Shown here: positions 35,345 to 47,800 of the stretch, piece by piece
Layout: each line of letters opens with the position of its first letter
Numbering within the stretch: the stretch's first letter is position 1
Origin: Spinacia oleracea
Taxonomy: Eukaryota > Streptophyta > Magnoliopsida > Caryophyllales > Amaranthaceae
Assembly: GCF_020520425.1 (NCBI RefSeq)
Contig: NC_079487.1
Location: forward strand, 134,314,385 to 134,378,384
Direction of reading: 5' to 3'
Length of the DNA stretch: 64,000 bases
Notes under the pieces: generated by a model
Told to the model about the DNA's origin: nothing
Seen by the model: the letters and a program-made list of their open reading frames with translations, nothing else
Databases searched by the model: none
Made by a program: the position numbers and the translations under genes

Positions 35345-35400
35345 TAATAAAAGTGTTAGCTATATCCACTAGTGGAAACAAGAACGATCTTCTAAGAAAG

Positions 35401-36130
35401 ATTTCACAATACTAGCGTATAAAACGATAAGGTTTACTCATCTGATGCATGATACAACCGGTTGTACCTTATACTGTATCATAAAAATGTGTGACCATGT
35501 TTTATGTTTACTTAATTTCATGTTGGATTAGAAAGCCATTGACCAAATAATACCAATATTAGGAATATTGTTAGTATGGAATATGTTTGTTTAAAAATTG
35601 CAAGTAAATATTTTTCCTTTCTCACAAACTAGGGGTCAAAAATCAAAATTAGTGAACTTTGACCTTTAAAAGATGGAATAATATATGATCATATATTCAT
35701 ATCTCACCATTAAAAGGATTAGAGGAACCCTTAACCCTTATTTTATTGTAAAGTAAGAAGTTCATCAACTTGTAATTACTCCTTACTTGTTTTAAATTCT
35801 TCTTATATTTAGATGGAGAATTTTGAGCAATATATTTTTGTACTTTTCATGTTTCTTTATTCAGCCATTATTAACCCTCTCTTGTATTATACTTCCCATA
35901 TGAAGCTTTATGAGTTTATTATATTCTCGTCAAATTTTATACTCTTTCTTTTTCCTGTTTAAATGAGCCACAAAGGCATATAAGTACATGGTAGAGATAA
36001 TTCGAAAATGTAATATATACTGTCACACTGATCCTTGGTCTTTATTAATTTGTCATTAGACCAATACCTGATCCCGATGCCAAAAATTATGCCTGTATAT
36101 GAAACTTTATCAACTACTCGTATTTTTGTA
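35401..36130. other. intergenic spacer
   Basis: AT-rich, with no gene or delimited element that can be supported. Confidence 0.35.
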
Positions 36131-36471
36131 CTCCCTTCGTCCCGGAATACTCGCACCGGTTTGACCGGCACGTAGTTTAAGGCAATTTAATTGACTTATT
36201 ATTTAATTAGGTGATAGTTGATATTGAGTATTTTTTTTAATATAGTTAATGAGAAACGTGTCAACTTTTTGAGGGTGGTGGGATATAGGTGATTTTTTTA
36301 ATGTTTTTTTAGATGTTAGGAATACAAGTGGGACCTTAGGTAAGTGAGATAAACAATACGAAGTATAAAAGTATAAAATTAGAAAAAAAAAATGTCATTT
36401 TTAAAAACGATGCAAGTATTTCGGGACGGCTTTATAAGGAAAACAGTGCGAGTATTTCGAGACGGAGAGAG
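36131..36471. mobile_element. Stowaway-like MITE, GGTTTGACCGG subfamily copy 1
   Basis: The left TIR CTCCCTTCGTCCCGGAATAC is matched by CTCTCTCCGTCTCGAAATAC read on the minus strand. TA duplications lie at 36129-36130 and 36472-36473. It shares tttgaccggcac and the overall layout with the copy at 41446-41772. Confidence 0.88.
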
Positions 36472-37697
36472 TAGCAAAAGTTGTATAAGTAACTTTATAG
36501 AGTACCTTTAAACCAAAATCATGAACAGTAATATCTCAGCAACCAAATCAACTAATGATCTTTGTTGATTTTGACTGCTAACTGCAACTTGTGATTCCAT
36601 ATTTCACTTTGTGATTTTTATGTTGCAGTTTGGTTGGTGTACTTATTTTAGGCCACCAAAGTGTTTTCACTTTCCATTTAACAGTAACTTTCAAGATTCA
36701 ATAATCATTACTTAATCAAAGACGCGTTTATTAAGTACTTCGTTTTAGGGTAAGACCACCTCGACGTTGAAAGTTGTTCTTATAAAATATTTATAAAAAA
36801 AATATTCATTTGCTTCACAATAAGATTACAAAATTTATCTTGTTCCATGTTAATAAGTTATTATGAAACCGTGGTACAAGGTTTTGCTAAGTCCAATTAA
36901 CCTAAATCTAAAGCAAATAGATATTGTATTAAGGGTAATTTAAATCCTTAATTAGTAATTATCGGTTTTGTTGTTCTGATTTTATCAAACAAACATGGGC
37001 CTTTGGTTTGTTTCATGCATTGGGTTGAAATGGAGAAAGGCCCATATAGGTCCAGAGTTTTGTTTTGGACCTACAAACACATTGGCCTTTTGGATACCTT
37101 CCATGAGGTTAAGTGGTTAACACATTACACACACCTTGGTCAAAATTAAAGGGATGAATATGGAGTACTCCGTGGCAAGTTTTATATGAGACCGACTTAT
37201 ACTAAATTACGATGTAATCTTAAAAAAGTTTTCTTAAAAGAGGAAAAAAATACACCAATTTTTGTTTCTTTGATGATGGTAAAGATGCACCCATGCAATA
37301 GAAAAAGTAGGAGTACATATTATTAGCTTGTTTGTCATTTTTAATTGTTTTGTTTGACAATCTGTTGTTGAATGTTTTACTTGACTGTATTGATTAATTA
37401 TCATCATATATAGCACATTTTGGTAGTGTTAGTGGTGTGTGATACTAATTATTTTAAATAGATGTGATATCCAATTTACTTTTGATTGAAAAGAAATGTT
37501 GAAACAACAAATTTAGATATTTATTTATAACATTAATAAGACCACACAATGTTAGTTTTTGAAATCTCCATGTCTCGAAATAAACTTCCAACTTACATTT
37601 TTGGATATACAAAAATCATTAGCAATTTCAAGTTAAAATCAATTTCTGAAGTATTACTTTCTCTTTTTTTCTTTAAATCACATCAATTATCAATTAT
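36472..37697. other. intergenic spacer
   Basis: AT-rich DNA. Short ORFs at 37234 and 37549 have no recognisable features. No gene is seen. Confidence 0.35.
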
Positions 37698-37953
37698 CGC
37701 TACAAAAAATTGTACCATTAACGACGGGAAATCTCGTCGCTAGAGGCCAATAACCGTTGATTAATGACGGGATTTTCTGTCGCAAACCCGTCATAAAAAG
37801 GGGCCGTTGTTAATGGAAATCTCGTCGTTAACCCGCCATAAAAAGACATTTCCGTCTTTGTTTGGTTGTTAGCCATATCGCAAAAGGCTTTTGCGACGGA
37901 ATTGTTGACCCGTCGTAATTAGGTTGTCGTTAAAGATACAAATTCTTATAGTG
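37698..37953. mobile_element. small non-autonomous CACTA (En/Spm) element
   Basis: The ends are CGCTACAAAAAATTG at the left and, read on the minus strand, CACTATAAGAATTTG at the right. A TAT target duplication lies at 37695-37697 and 37954-37956. The subterminal words acgacggg, gacgggat and cgtcgttaa recur in both orientations, as in CACTA elements. It is 256 bp. The left end has CGCTA in place of CACTA. No transposase is present. Confidence 0.8.
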
Positions 37954-40900
37954 TATGTTTATTCAGATACTTCGCGGTCCTGCGCAACTCACCTTCCTTG
38001 CAACACTTCAACAAAACAATATATACTTTGAAAAACTTCCTCATGAAGTCAACTAAGTCGATAACTTTAGAACCTAATGAGTATAAATATATTTACTTGG
38101 ACATCCTTAAAAGCCGCAACTAAAAGATGCAACATTAGATATATGCAAGAAATGTTGTGTACGTCGGTACACACACATTTGATAACAAACATACAATTTC
38201 TAGCATCTCTATTCAATTAAACATACTAATTAATTGTAATTTGTAATTTGTAAATACCTATACATGTAGTTTAGTAGCATAGGGTATTAAAGAATTATAA
38301 ATTGGAATTAAATATATAAATAGGTAGGGAATAAAATTTGTGAGCATAAAACATGAAGGTAAATGGGTGAAAATTCTTTAATTTGCTTTATAATTAAATT
38401 AAACAAAAGAATTATCCACCTTCTTGGAAGTTGGATGGAGCTCATCCTCATTTGGTTTGACACCAACTCACCAATCATGGTCCCATTTAATTTAATTTAT
38501 TTTCTTCTTCCTTTTTAAGTGTACATTGGATATTATTATATAATTTATATATTTAATCAATTTAATTAATAAACTTTTTTTAGTGGGCATTTCTTCTTTT
38601 AGAGCCAATTGAGTTCCTTTTGAAAACTCTCTTTCTCTCTAGTACTCTCCTTACCCCACTCTCTAAAGGGTAGTACTTCTTATAAAACCCTCTCCCCAAT
38701 TTTTATTCTCACAGTTGAATACTAAGCTTCATTAACTAATTAAGCAATACTTAATTATATACAAAATACCCACTTTGTTTTATTTATTGATTACTTATTG
38801 TATATATATTAGTTGGCTAGTCTCTAATCAGACCGTCAAACACTTATTTAACTTTCATATTATACATAATACGAAGTACGAGTATTATGTTTCTTAGACA
38901 TGAGGTGGTGACACATTATGTGGTATGACATTCAATAAACTGCATGTCAATACATAAATTTAGGAGAATATAATAGAGAAAAAAGTAATTATAATATTTG
39001 TATTATGGAACAAGCACCAGATCGGGTTTGTTCTGGATCTTTTGATTGAGGATAGACCTCCATGAACTCTCTTGTCTGTTTTTTATTTCTACGAACTTTT
39101 AATCTAATGTTCCAAGCTTGTATCAAAAAATAAGAGAGAAGAAAGTTAAGGAAATTTGTGTAAGAAAAAGTAGAAAAGAGAGTGAAATAAGTGAAGATTG
39201 CGGAGTATGTAATAAAAAACGAGAGAGAAAGTGTTGCAAGCAGATTTTGTTTGATATATTAAGAGATAATTAGATTAGAGTAAAAAAATTCTAAAATATG
39301 AAGTAGAAATGTAATTAACTAAAAAAACAGATGAAAATGAAAAGTGTAACCCACATAAAAATGGAGGGAGTATTATATTTCACGCATTTGAGTTAAAGAG
39401 AAGCAATTAGTTGACACTTGTCCAATCGAAAAGGTAATTAACAAAGTTTTGGATCCACTAATGATGCTTTTAAGTGTACTTAACCTCAATTAAAATCACA
39501 TCAAACAAGAATGTAATGTTTGTGAACATGAGTGCAATATTATGTGGAGTAATTAAGAATTGCTAGTTAATTAACTCTTGTTGGTCAAGGAGTGAAAGAT
39601 GAGCCCCATAACTAAGTGCAAGGAGATCTTTTCTAAAGAAAACTATACATTTTAATATTTTTATTGTTAGGTGTCATTAATCCTATAAGGCAATTAAGAA
39701 TTTAAAACTATATGTTAAAAAATTTATAATTTATTAGTAACATAACTAGCATTTTAATGGCCCTTCTAAGTGACAATTAAGTATATAGTAAGTATATATT
39801 CTTTGAAGTAACATCCAATAATCATTCTCAACTAAAACACATTTTTAGGGAATAATTAATAAACACTAATAAAATTATCACATAATTAGCTAGAAGGTTT
39901 CTAATTTTATCATTAATCATAGATCACCCTTGATGTCATCCTCAGCCGTCTTTCCCATTTAGGAGTTCTAGCATTAAAGCCTAGGGATTTTACTAGTTAT
40001 TAATTAGCAAGAACCTACTTAGTGCTGCTTAATTTATGGATTAGTAGATTCCTCTCGAAAAAAAAAAGATTAGTAGATGAAACTCAATCAAAGAGTGATG
40101 ATGATGATAAAAAAAATGTGCAATTGAAACCGTTAATAATTAAATAAATAAGGCTCTACTTGATATAGTTTGTTTCAAGTTTTTCTGGTTTCTAATAAAA
40201 CAAAAAACAAAAAAGTTATGTAAAGTAGTTTCTAGTTTTTATTTTTTCGTTGCCAGATTGAACATAAATCTTGTAAGTGTGATATTTTTTTAGTTTATGA
40301 TTTAATCTTATATTAAATAGCGGGAGTCTTATGCACTGGGTACGACCTTTTTTATTCAATCTAAAACATATGAATTTCAATATCATGTAGTGTAGGTCTT
40401 CTATGAGACCCATGCATAAGAGTCAGCATTAAAATAATTATAATTATAGAAGACAACAAAGTGTAACTATTATAGATTAGAAAGTATAACTATAAAGTAT
40501 TTGATTGAATTAACTAATTGAACATAACTATTTGATCATAATGTGTAACTATTTGATTAAAAAGTACAAATATATAGTAAAAAATCGTCATACATAAATT
40601 TTGTACAATATTATAAAGTCAACTGAAAACTAATGGTGATACCACAACGTACCCTAAAATTACGATTAATTGATTAGGGTTTAGGGAAATATATAGGAAT
40701 CACCTTTTGATCTCCACTTAAAATTTGATATTAATTAAATTTGGGGATTGAAAAAGCTTGAAATTCACACTTTGACACATTATATATTGACAGCATTGCG
40801 TTGTCAGGTCACTACTCCTACTCCTACCTGAAAGGGATGCTTTTTATTTGTCCTAATTCTATGTCGATGAGGGAACGTACACTTGTTGCCTCATGATTCA

Positions 40901-41445
40901 TATTGCATGGAGTGGGATTAACCTTATATCACCAGGCGCAAATTAAATCATGGACACATATATACTCGGTTTAATAATAAAGTTATGATTTTAAAGTTGG
41001 GGTGTCGTAAATTAACAAAATTATAGTGTAAAAGCGAAAGAAATCTCACAAGAACAACAAATTTCTATAGCTTTTGTTTTTATTTGGGTGTCGATGGACC
41101 ACCCATGATCCAATGTAGCTTCGCCACTGTACAAAGTGTTTATTTTGCATCACAAGGGAATAAGTTTATATTTGAAATATAGTATCATATGTCTCATTTT
41201 CTTTATACACATGCACTACTGTTGTTCTTTTAGTGTACAGTGAGTATCGTGCACATATTTCCATAGTCAAAATTTTGAGTTGTTTTCAAAACATTCAACA
41301 TCAATCATTTTCTAAATCTTAAGCCATCTTAGTGTATAATTACAAAAACTCGAAGCTACATGTCCATAATTATTGAATAACTTATCAAATCAATTACTAT
41401 GTACACCATTTTTTTCTTTCTAATTCTAACTTTTACGTAGTACTA
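37954..41445. other. gene-poor spacer
   Basis: No protein gene is seen over 3.5 kb. A promoter-like stretch lies at 38620-38720. A partial Stowaway-like end (atggagggagta) lies at about 39360-39372 without a clear partner. The rest is AT-rich and unassigned. Confidence 0.4.
38681..38687 (+). promoter_or_regulatory. TATA box of an orphan promoter-like stretch
   Basis: TATAAAA at 38681 lies after a CT-rich tract (ttctctctagtactctcc) and is followed about 30 bp on by a leader-like ctcacagttgaatac. It looks like a plant core promoter on the plus strand, but no coding region follows. It may drive a non-coding RNA or be chance. Confidence 0.3.
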
Positions 41446-41772
41446 CTCCCTCCGTCCCGGAATACTCGACCCGGTTTGACCGGCACAGAGTTTAAGAGAC
41501 TTGAATTGACTTATTTAATTTAATAGGTAGTAGTTGATAATGGGATATTATTTTAATATAGTTAGTGGGAAATGCGTAAAGGGGTGGGGTTGGGGAAGAG
41601 TAGGGGTTGAATTTTTAATTATTTTTTGTATGGAGTAGGAGGTAGGTGGGTTAATAGGGGTGGAGTGAGAAATAATATAATATGTTAGAATATTTCCATT
41701 TTTAGAAACAGGTCAAGTATTAAGGGACGGCCCGAAAAGGAAAACAAGTCAAGTATTCCGGGACGGAGGGAG
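41446..41772. mobile_element. Stowaway-like MITE, GGTTTGACCGG subfamily copy 2
   Basis: The TIR CTCCCTCCGTCCCGGAATAC is matched exactly by CTCCCTCCGTCCCGGAATAC read on the minus strand. TA duplications lie at 41444-41445 and 41773-41774. It is 327 bp. The ends are better preserved than in copy 1, so this is probably the younger insertion. Confidence 0.92.
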
Positions 41773-41791
41773 TATATGATTATTAGTTTAT

Positions 41792-42243
41792 GGAAAATTT
41801 GCCAAATACAACCTAATAAGCTTCTCTATTTGCTAATTACAACCTCAAATTTCTAATTTTGCCAATCACAACCTTAAACTTTTACATCTATTTTAAATTA
41901 CAACCTGAAACCATTTTCCGGCAAAATAACCGGAAGATGATGTCAAAACGTTATTAAAAAAAATTACGAAGTACATAATATCTATAAAAAAAATTATTTT
42001 CTCGATTATTTTATTTGTTTGTTTTAATTCTTATTTAGCGATTTAATTTTTTATATAGAAATTATATAATTTTTTTAATAACATTATGACAAATCATCTT
42101 CCGGTGATTTTTTTCGGAGAATAAACTCGGGTTGTAATTTAAAATGGATTTGTAAATTTAAGGTTGTAATTGACAAAATTAGAAATTTGAGATTGTAATT
42201 GACAAATAGAGAACTTTATGAGATTATATTTAACAAATTTTCC
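41792..42243. mobile_element. long-TIR Mutator-like MITE, TACAACCT family, copy 1
   Basis: Arms of about 175 bp are nearly perfect inverted copies, each beginning GGAAAATTTG and carrying four AATTACAACCT-like words and ATCTTCCGG. A 9-bp flanking repeat (TTAGTTTAT at 41783-41791, TTAATTTAT at 42244-42252) differs at one base. It starts only 20 bp after the Stowaway copy. The second copy is at 61552-61930. Confidence 0.85.
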
Positions 42244-42962
42244 TTAATTTATTACCCTACCATGTTGAATCAAGATTTTTTGCAGGTCAATCCAATCCAA
42301 CTTAATAACTTGGATGGGACAAGGGAATTTTTGCCCCAATATTAAAGATTAATCCCATGTTCAAAGTCATGAGTCATGACTCGATCTTTTTTGGCTCTTT
42401 CCTAGACTGCTTGGTAAAAAGCTAAACACACAATCTGGATATGTACTAAAATTAAGTTATTACATTATATATTATAAGCTCATGCATGCGAGACACTAAT
42501 CACTGATCTAGTAATATAAATAAAATAAAAAAATACACTTAATTTAATTCAATTCCATAATTACTTTTATTGTTTAATTTTGTTAATTAAATAGGACAAA
42601 CTTTCTAAACTAGAGCTAAAAGTATAGGAGCAGAACCAGTGATTTTTAGTGTTAGTAAGATGCTTTAGATTATATAAGTGAATTATGTGAATGATTGGGC
42701 ATCTTAATTAATTAATTAATTAAACATAATTAACTTTCATTAATTATGTTTTAATTAATTTAACTAATGGAATTAACTTTAACTTCTCAGAAAAGTGGTG
42801 CTACAGCACAAGTCAAAAGCATAGGTACGGATGATAATGAGCCAAATCATACATCTATTTCTATTTTACTAGCTTGTCCAATTGTATTTTGGCGCACCAA
42901 CATCCCAATTTAATAGTGTAAACCCTAATTATTCTAACTATATAATGTACATACACACTTTA

Positions 42963-43100
42963 TTAATTACTCCATACTACTGAGCAGATGAGAGGAACGT
43001 AATCGAATTATCCTATTTGAAACTAAATCAATTAATTACTCCATACTACGAAGCAGATGAGAGGAACGCAATCGAATTATCCTATTTGAAAATAAATCAA
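42963..43100. repeat. tandem duplication of about 67 bp
   Basis: A unit containing aattactccatactac, gcagatgagaggaacg and aatcgaattatcctatttga occurs at about 42963 and again at about 43030, with few differences. No coding role. Confidence 0.85.
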
Positions 43101-43699
43101 TTAATAATGTCAAGAGTCATCTATAAAGGACTAGAGGAACATAATTGAATGATCTTATTTCGAACCCGACCCGACTCAACCTCACCCGAACCAAATCGAA
43201 TGCAAAATGTAAATGCATAATGCCAATGTTGTTCAAGTTGGAATTAACTAACACTAATCTAAACTTTACCTTATTATACTAGACCTCTTTTGAACTTCAA
43301 TCTAGTTGAATTGTGGTTTGAATTACTACCAAATTAACCCTAGTTATATGAATGTTAATTAAGTTTATAGACATTATATGAACTTAATAACTTGAATTTT
43401 TTTTAAACATGAAAAGTAAATAAAAAAATATCACAAATAACATATGTAAATAATGATGATAAAATTTCCTCGTAGATGGTTTAATTTAAGACTGTCTAAT
43501 TATTTACAATAGTCATAATATACATATATATATTAAAACGCCAAGGCATTCCATGCAATCTCTCCATGGTCATGTCATACGCACACATTATCGTTCATTT
43601 CCTCATAAAAATTTTGTTGTTATCCATCCTTGAACTCATGACCTCTTATATGTTAATGCAAAGTTTTAACCATCCCAAATAACTATTTTACGTCTTTGA
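43101..43699. other. intergenic spacer
   Basis: A short hAT-like relic (cgaacccgacccgactcaac) lies near 43163. The rest is AT-rich, with no gene. Confidence 0.35.
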
Positions 43700-43925
43700 C
43701 TCCATTTTTGGAAACTTAGAAAGTTCTTCCGTTAAGCCCTGATCAATGAACCTCCAAAATCCCAGTGAGCTATTACGCACTCTTTCAAGGGTGGCTTTCG
43801 ATGCCACTATTGCGATAGCCCTTCGGGCTATATTTTCGGCTACTCCGCTATCAAGTTCTAATGAATCAAGATAACCATTCGTTCCGGTATAGATAGTCAC
43901 GAAACGCTCGGTTTCCATTTTGGTT
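43700..43925 (-). other. mosaic of plastid-like fragments (nuclear organellar DNA)
   Basis: On the minus strand ATCTATACCGGAACGAATGG begins a stretch that reads TIYTGTNGYLDSLE, which is the plastid ATP synthase alpha (atpA) sequence. About 70 bp further on, the plus strand has ccagtgagctattacgcact followed by ctttcaagggtggc, which I recognise as plastid 23S rRNA. Between them is a segment with the hairpin tagcccttcgggcta whose source I cannot name. These pieces are not neighbours in plastid genomes, so this is a joined set of fragments. The 89-codon ORF at 43688-43957 runs through all of them and is accidental. Identification is from memory, not alignment. Confidence 0.6.
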
Positions 43926-44604
43926 GTAGGTGTAACCATATCACACTTATGATACAACTTATGACTCTAAAACAATTTAAAAGGAGCAAAAGTGATACTT
44001 ATGAATGTATAAACCTTTATAATTGTACACAACTAATGCAAATATTATTCAAAAATTAGTTTACCGGTTGTTGGTTAACCAATTTTATTCTTAAACTACA
44101 TATGTAATAAAATTCATATTATTGTCAAACTGCGTATATAAAGAAATTTATAAGTGAATTTGAAATTACTAAAAAAAACTCGAACTATATGCAATACTTC
44201 AGGGCATCGTCCGGGCCACTAACTATTTAATTCCTAAATAATGAATTATCATTGAAATCCGACCACGTTTATAAACACAGAAAAATGTTAAACTTAGCCA
44301 TTAAGGATACCGAACATTAAATAACATCGTACCATGCTTAATATTGTCGAAAAACCTTATTCAATACTTAAAAATAGATTAATAAGACCGATAAAACAGA
44401 AGAAGAAAAATAGAAAGATGACGTGACAATCTTGAATCACCTAAATAGAGCGTTGGTGGTGGGACCGGGGGACAGGAGCAACCTAGGACTTACACTCACT
44501 ACAGGGAGCAGCTTAGCCTTATAGTAGTAATAGCCGGCGCCAAATTATTCGTTATTCTGCGTTTCTTCTCAAAAAGCTTCCTTTCCTTCATTCAATTCCC
44601 AATT

Positions 44605-44622
44605 CCCCCCCCCCCCCCCCCC
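44605..44622. repeat. C18 homopolymer upstream of the response regulator gene
   Basis: Eighteen consecutive C bases on the plus strand, about 105 bp before the TATA box and 220 bp before the start codon. Confidence 0.9.
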
Positions 44623-44727
44623 AACAAACCATAAAACTTCCAGACTGAAAGAGATTGATACATCTTTCTGTTAAAAAGAGCTCTGTTTGTTTGGAAAGGG
44701 ATAACCCCATAAGAATTTCCCTTCCTT

Positions 44728-44734
44728 TATAAAA
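44728..44734 (+). promoter_or_regulatory. TATA box of the type-B response regulator gene
   Basis: TATAAAA is followed by ccccacttttctgcttctct, giving an expected start near 44760 and a leader of about 85 bases to the ATG at 44846. Its position and context fit a plant core promoter well. Confidence 0.6.
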
Positions 44735-44845
44735 CCCCACTTTTCTGCTTCTCTAAATTCAGTGTGTGTGTGTTTGAACTTTGTTGAATTCCCTAGCTCA
44801 CGTGTGACTCCAAGACTTGTTTTTGACACACAATTCTCTAAGGAA

Positions 44846-47800
44846 ATGGGTATGGAACACGGGTTTTCGACACCGAGAACTGATACATTTCCTGCTGGAT
44901 TGAGGGTGTTGGTTGTTGATGATGATCCAACTTGGTTGAAAATTCTTGAAAAGATGCTCAAGAAGTGCTGTTATGAAGGTTCTCTTATGATCTTTTCTCT
45001 TATATGATCAGTTTCCGGATTTGCAGCCTACTTATTTGTGAAAATGCTTGAATGAGTTGTTATCCATCTGTTCTTTTTGTGTGTTTCTTTGATGATTCTG
45101 GTGTTCTGGTGCTTTGAATTGAAAAGGGTTTTTCTCAGATTTTATTATGCTTCTGTACTTTGTGATGATCATAGGTTTAGGTTCAGTATATGATTCAAGT
45201 AAATGAGTTAATTTTCGCGAAAAAGGGGTGTTCTGAGTTATGATCATGCTGCAAGAGTGCTATGCTCAAAAGGGTTTTCTGAAATTTGATTGCTTTAATT
45301 AGTTATGCCTGGTTTGGATCATGATTGAAAAACTAATCGAGTTAGTTTTGGGGGGGCTAATTAGGATGGCAGCTACTATAATGGAGGGTCCATGTACCAT
45401 TGAGCCTATTATGCATAAGATATGATAACTTATTATCCTCTTTGTTGCTAGGTGTGTTGTTGTGAACCTTGTGGTACCTTCTTTTGAATCTTTTCTTTGT
45501 TGGAAACAAAGTTGAAAGAGATCTGAAAATGAGATATTGGGGCTATGTTCATCTGAAAGTTCAGTGGTGGAGTTATGTTGACAGAACTAATCACATGTGG
45601 TTGTTGCATAATCGAGAATATCATGAGTTAGAATATCGGGTCTGTTTAGCTGATTTTCTTGTTGTGAGGTTGCCAAATCAATCACCAATATGAATCATAC
45701 TATAGTCTAATCATGTTGACTATGTTGGTTCACTGTATGGGTGGAATTAGACCTACTTTCTGATTAGAACTTCCTGAATGAGTTTCAGTCGAGATAATGT
45801 TTCCTATTCTAGAATTAGATTCTCAGTCAATTTGATTGAAATTTTGTGAAAAGTATCTGCTTTAGTATTAAAGAACAGTGAACTTTCCTGGTTGAAAGGA
45901 TTGATGGGTTCATATCTAGTTCCATCTGTTCCTAGTTTTAGACGACAATTATGCAAGGAGGAGTAGCCTTTTAGTCCTTTAAGAATCACCTTTTTTCTAA
46001 GCAACAAATTGACCAACTAGATTGAGTTAGCTTTTATGTTTTTATGACTGTTAGAATTGGATATGCATCACTAGTCTGCGTAGCTGTATGCGTGTATGAC
46101 TGTATCATGTTCTCTGCTGGTTCCTGTATATTTTCACAAAATTGTTCTTATAGACCAACTGGTGTAAAGTAAATGCATCTCATTTCTCTTGCATTATATG
46201 CCTTTTTTCATATTGGTATCTAAATTATATGCTGATATAACTATTTCCTGTTATCCATTACATTAAAGCAATTTGTTTTGTCAAAAAAACTGTGTTAACT
46301 GTACTCGTATTTGATATACTGAAATCCATGTTTCATTCCACTAATCTTCCTAACATTTCTTTTATGATGATTATTCAGTGACTACTTGTGGGTTAGCTCG
46401 TGAGGCTTTGAGGTTGCTTCGGGATAGAAAAGATGGATTTGACATCGTCATAAGTGATGTCAACATGCCTGACATGGATGGCTTCAGACTTCTCGAGCAT
46501 GTTGGACTTGAGATGGATCTTCCTGTGATAAGTCAGTTAACTTAACCTTCATTGGTTTCAAGATCTTTGTCTTGAATTTCATACTGTCTTTTCATTTTTG
46601 AAACAGAAATAAAAATCACAATACTCTTCTTCGATTTTTCAAATTTGCTGACTTTGTATTTAATCTTTTACACCCTGACAAGTTACACAATATTACCTTC
46701 ATTCACTCATGCAGTGATGTCTGTGGATGGGGAAACAAGCAGGGTGATGAAAGGTGTTCAGCATGGAGCATGTGATTACCTGCTCAAACCTATACGAATG
46801 AAGGAGCTTAAGAACATATGGCAGCATGTTTTGAGGAAGAGAATGCATGATGTCAGAGATATTGAATGCTTCGAAGATAGAAGTGGAACAGACCGTTCTC
46901 ATGATGGACCCTATGGAGTTGACCAAAGTTTTTTAAAGAAAAGAAAAGACGTTGACAATGAAAAAGAATCAAGTGACCCTTCAAGCTCAAAGAAAGCTCG
47001 AGTTGTTTGGGCTGTGGAGCTTCACCAAAAGTTTGTGAAAGCTGTAAATCAGTTAGGAATCGACAGTGACAGTGAGTACAAACTAAAATTTCTCAAAATT
47101 CTAACCTGATTATTGTCTATGATGGCATCATATGATAGTTCTAGCAATATCTTTGTGTGTTTTTGGTCATTGATGCATAATATTGTTCCTCATTGATGTT
47201 TAAGATTTAGGGTGCGTTCTATTCACCTTATTTTCACTTATTTTTCCTGAACTTATCTTATCTGAACTTAAATGAACTTACCAAAACTTATTTTAGTTAC
47301 AAATAATATTTGGTCATCTCTTATTTTTCCCGAACTTATCTTATCTGAACTCAACTGAACTTATCTGAACTTATTTTTCCTGAAATAAGTGGAAAAAAGG
47401 TGAACAGAACACGGCCTTGAGGGTGATAATCTTGGATGGTTTTCTGTTCATTATGGATTCTTAAACTGCTGTATGTTGTCTAACCCTAGAATTGTTTGTT
47501 TTGCAGAAATCGGCCCTAAAAAGATACTAGACCTGATGGATGTTCCCTGGCTGACTAGAGAGAATGTTGCAAGCCATTTGCAGGTCAATATATTAAATGA
47601 ATCATTCCTTGCTTATATCCATGCATAGAGTTATATCTGATTGACCCTTAATGTGATACACAACAACCATCTGCTACTAAACAGTATGATGCAGACTGTT
47701 TAGTGAGCCATTTTTACCTGAACATATAGATAAATCCAGTTAATTTTAGCATACCAACTATTTCAACTGTAAGAAAAGGATCACATGTCAGTAAGAAATG

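Noticed and set aside
43688-43957. 89-codon ORF as a gene
   Set aside because: It is made of organelle-derived pieces joined by chance, one of them rRNA.
27833-44600. LTR retrotransposon or other coding transposon in the large spacers
   Set aside because: I looked for long terminal direct repeats, primer-binding-like starts and reverse transcriptase or integrase motifs and saw none. Only small non-coding elements are visible.
35000-44600. A conserved microRNA precursor in the gene-poor region
   Set aside because: I scanned by eye for the common plant families (miR156 to miR408) and found no match with a matching arm.
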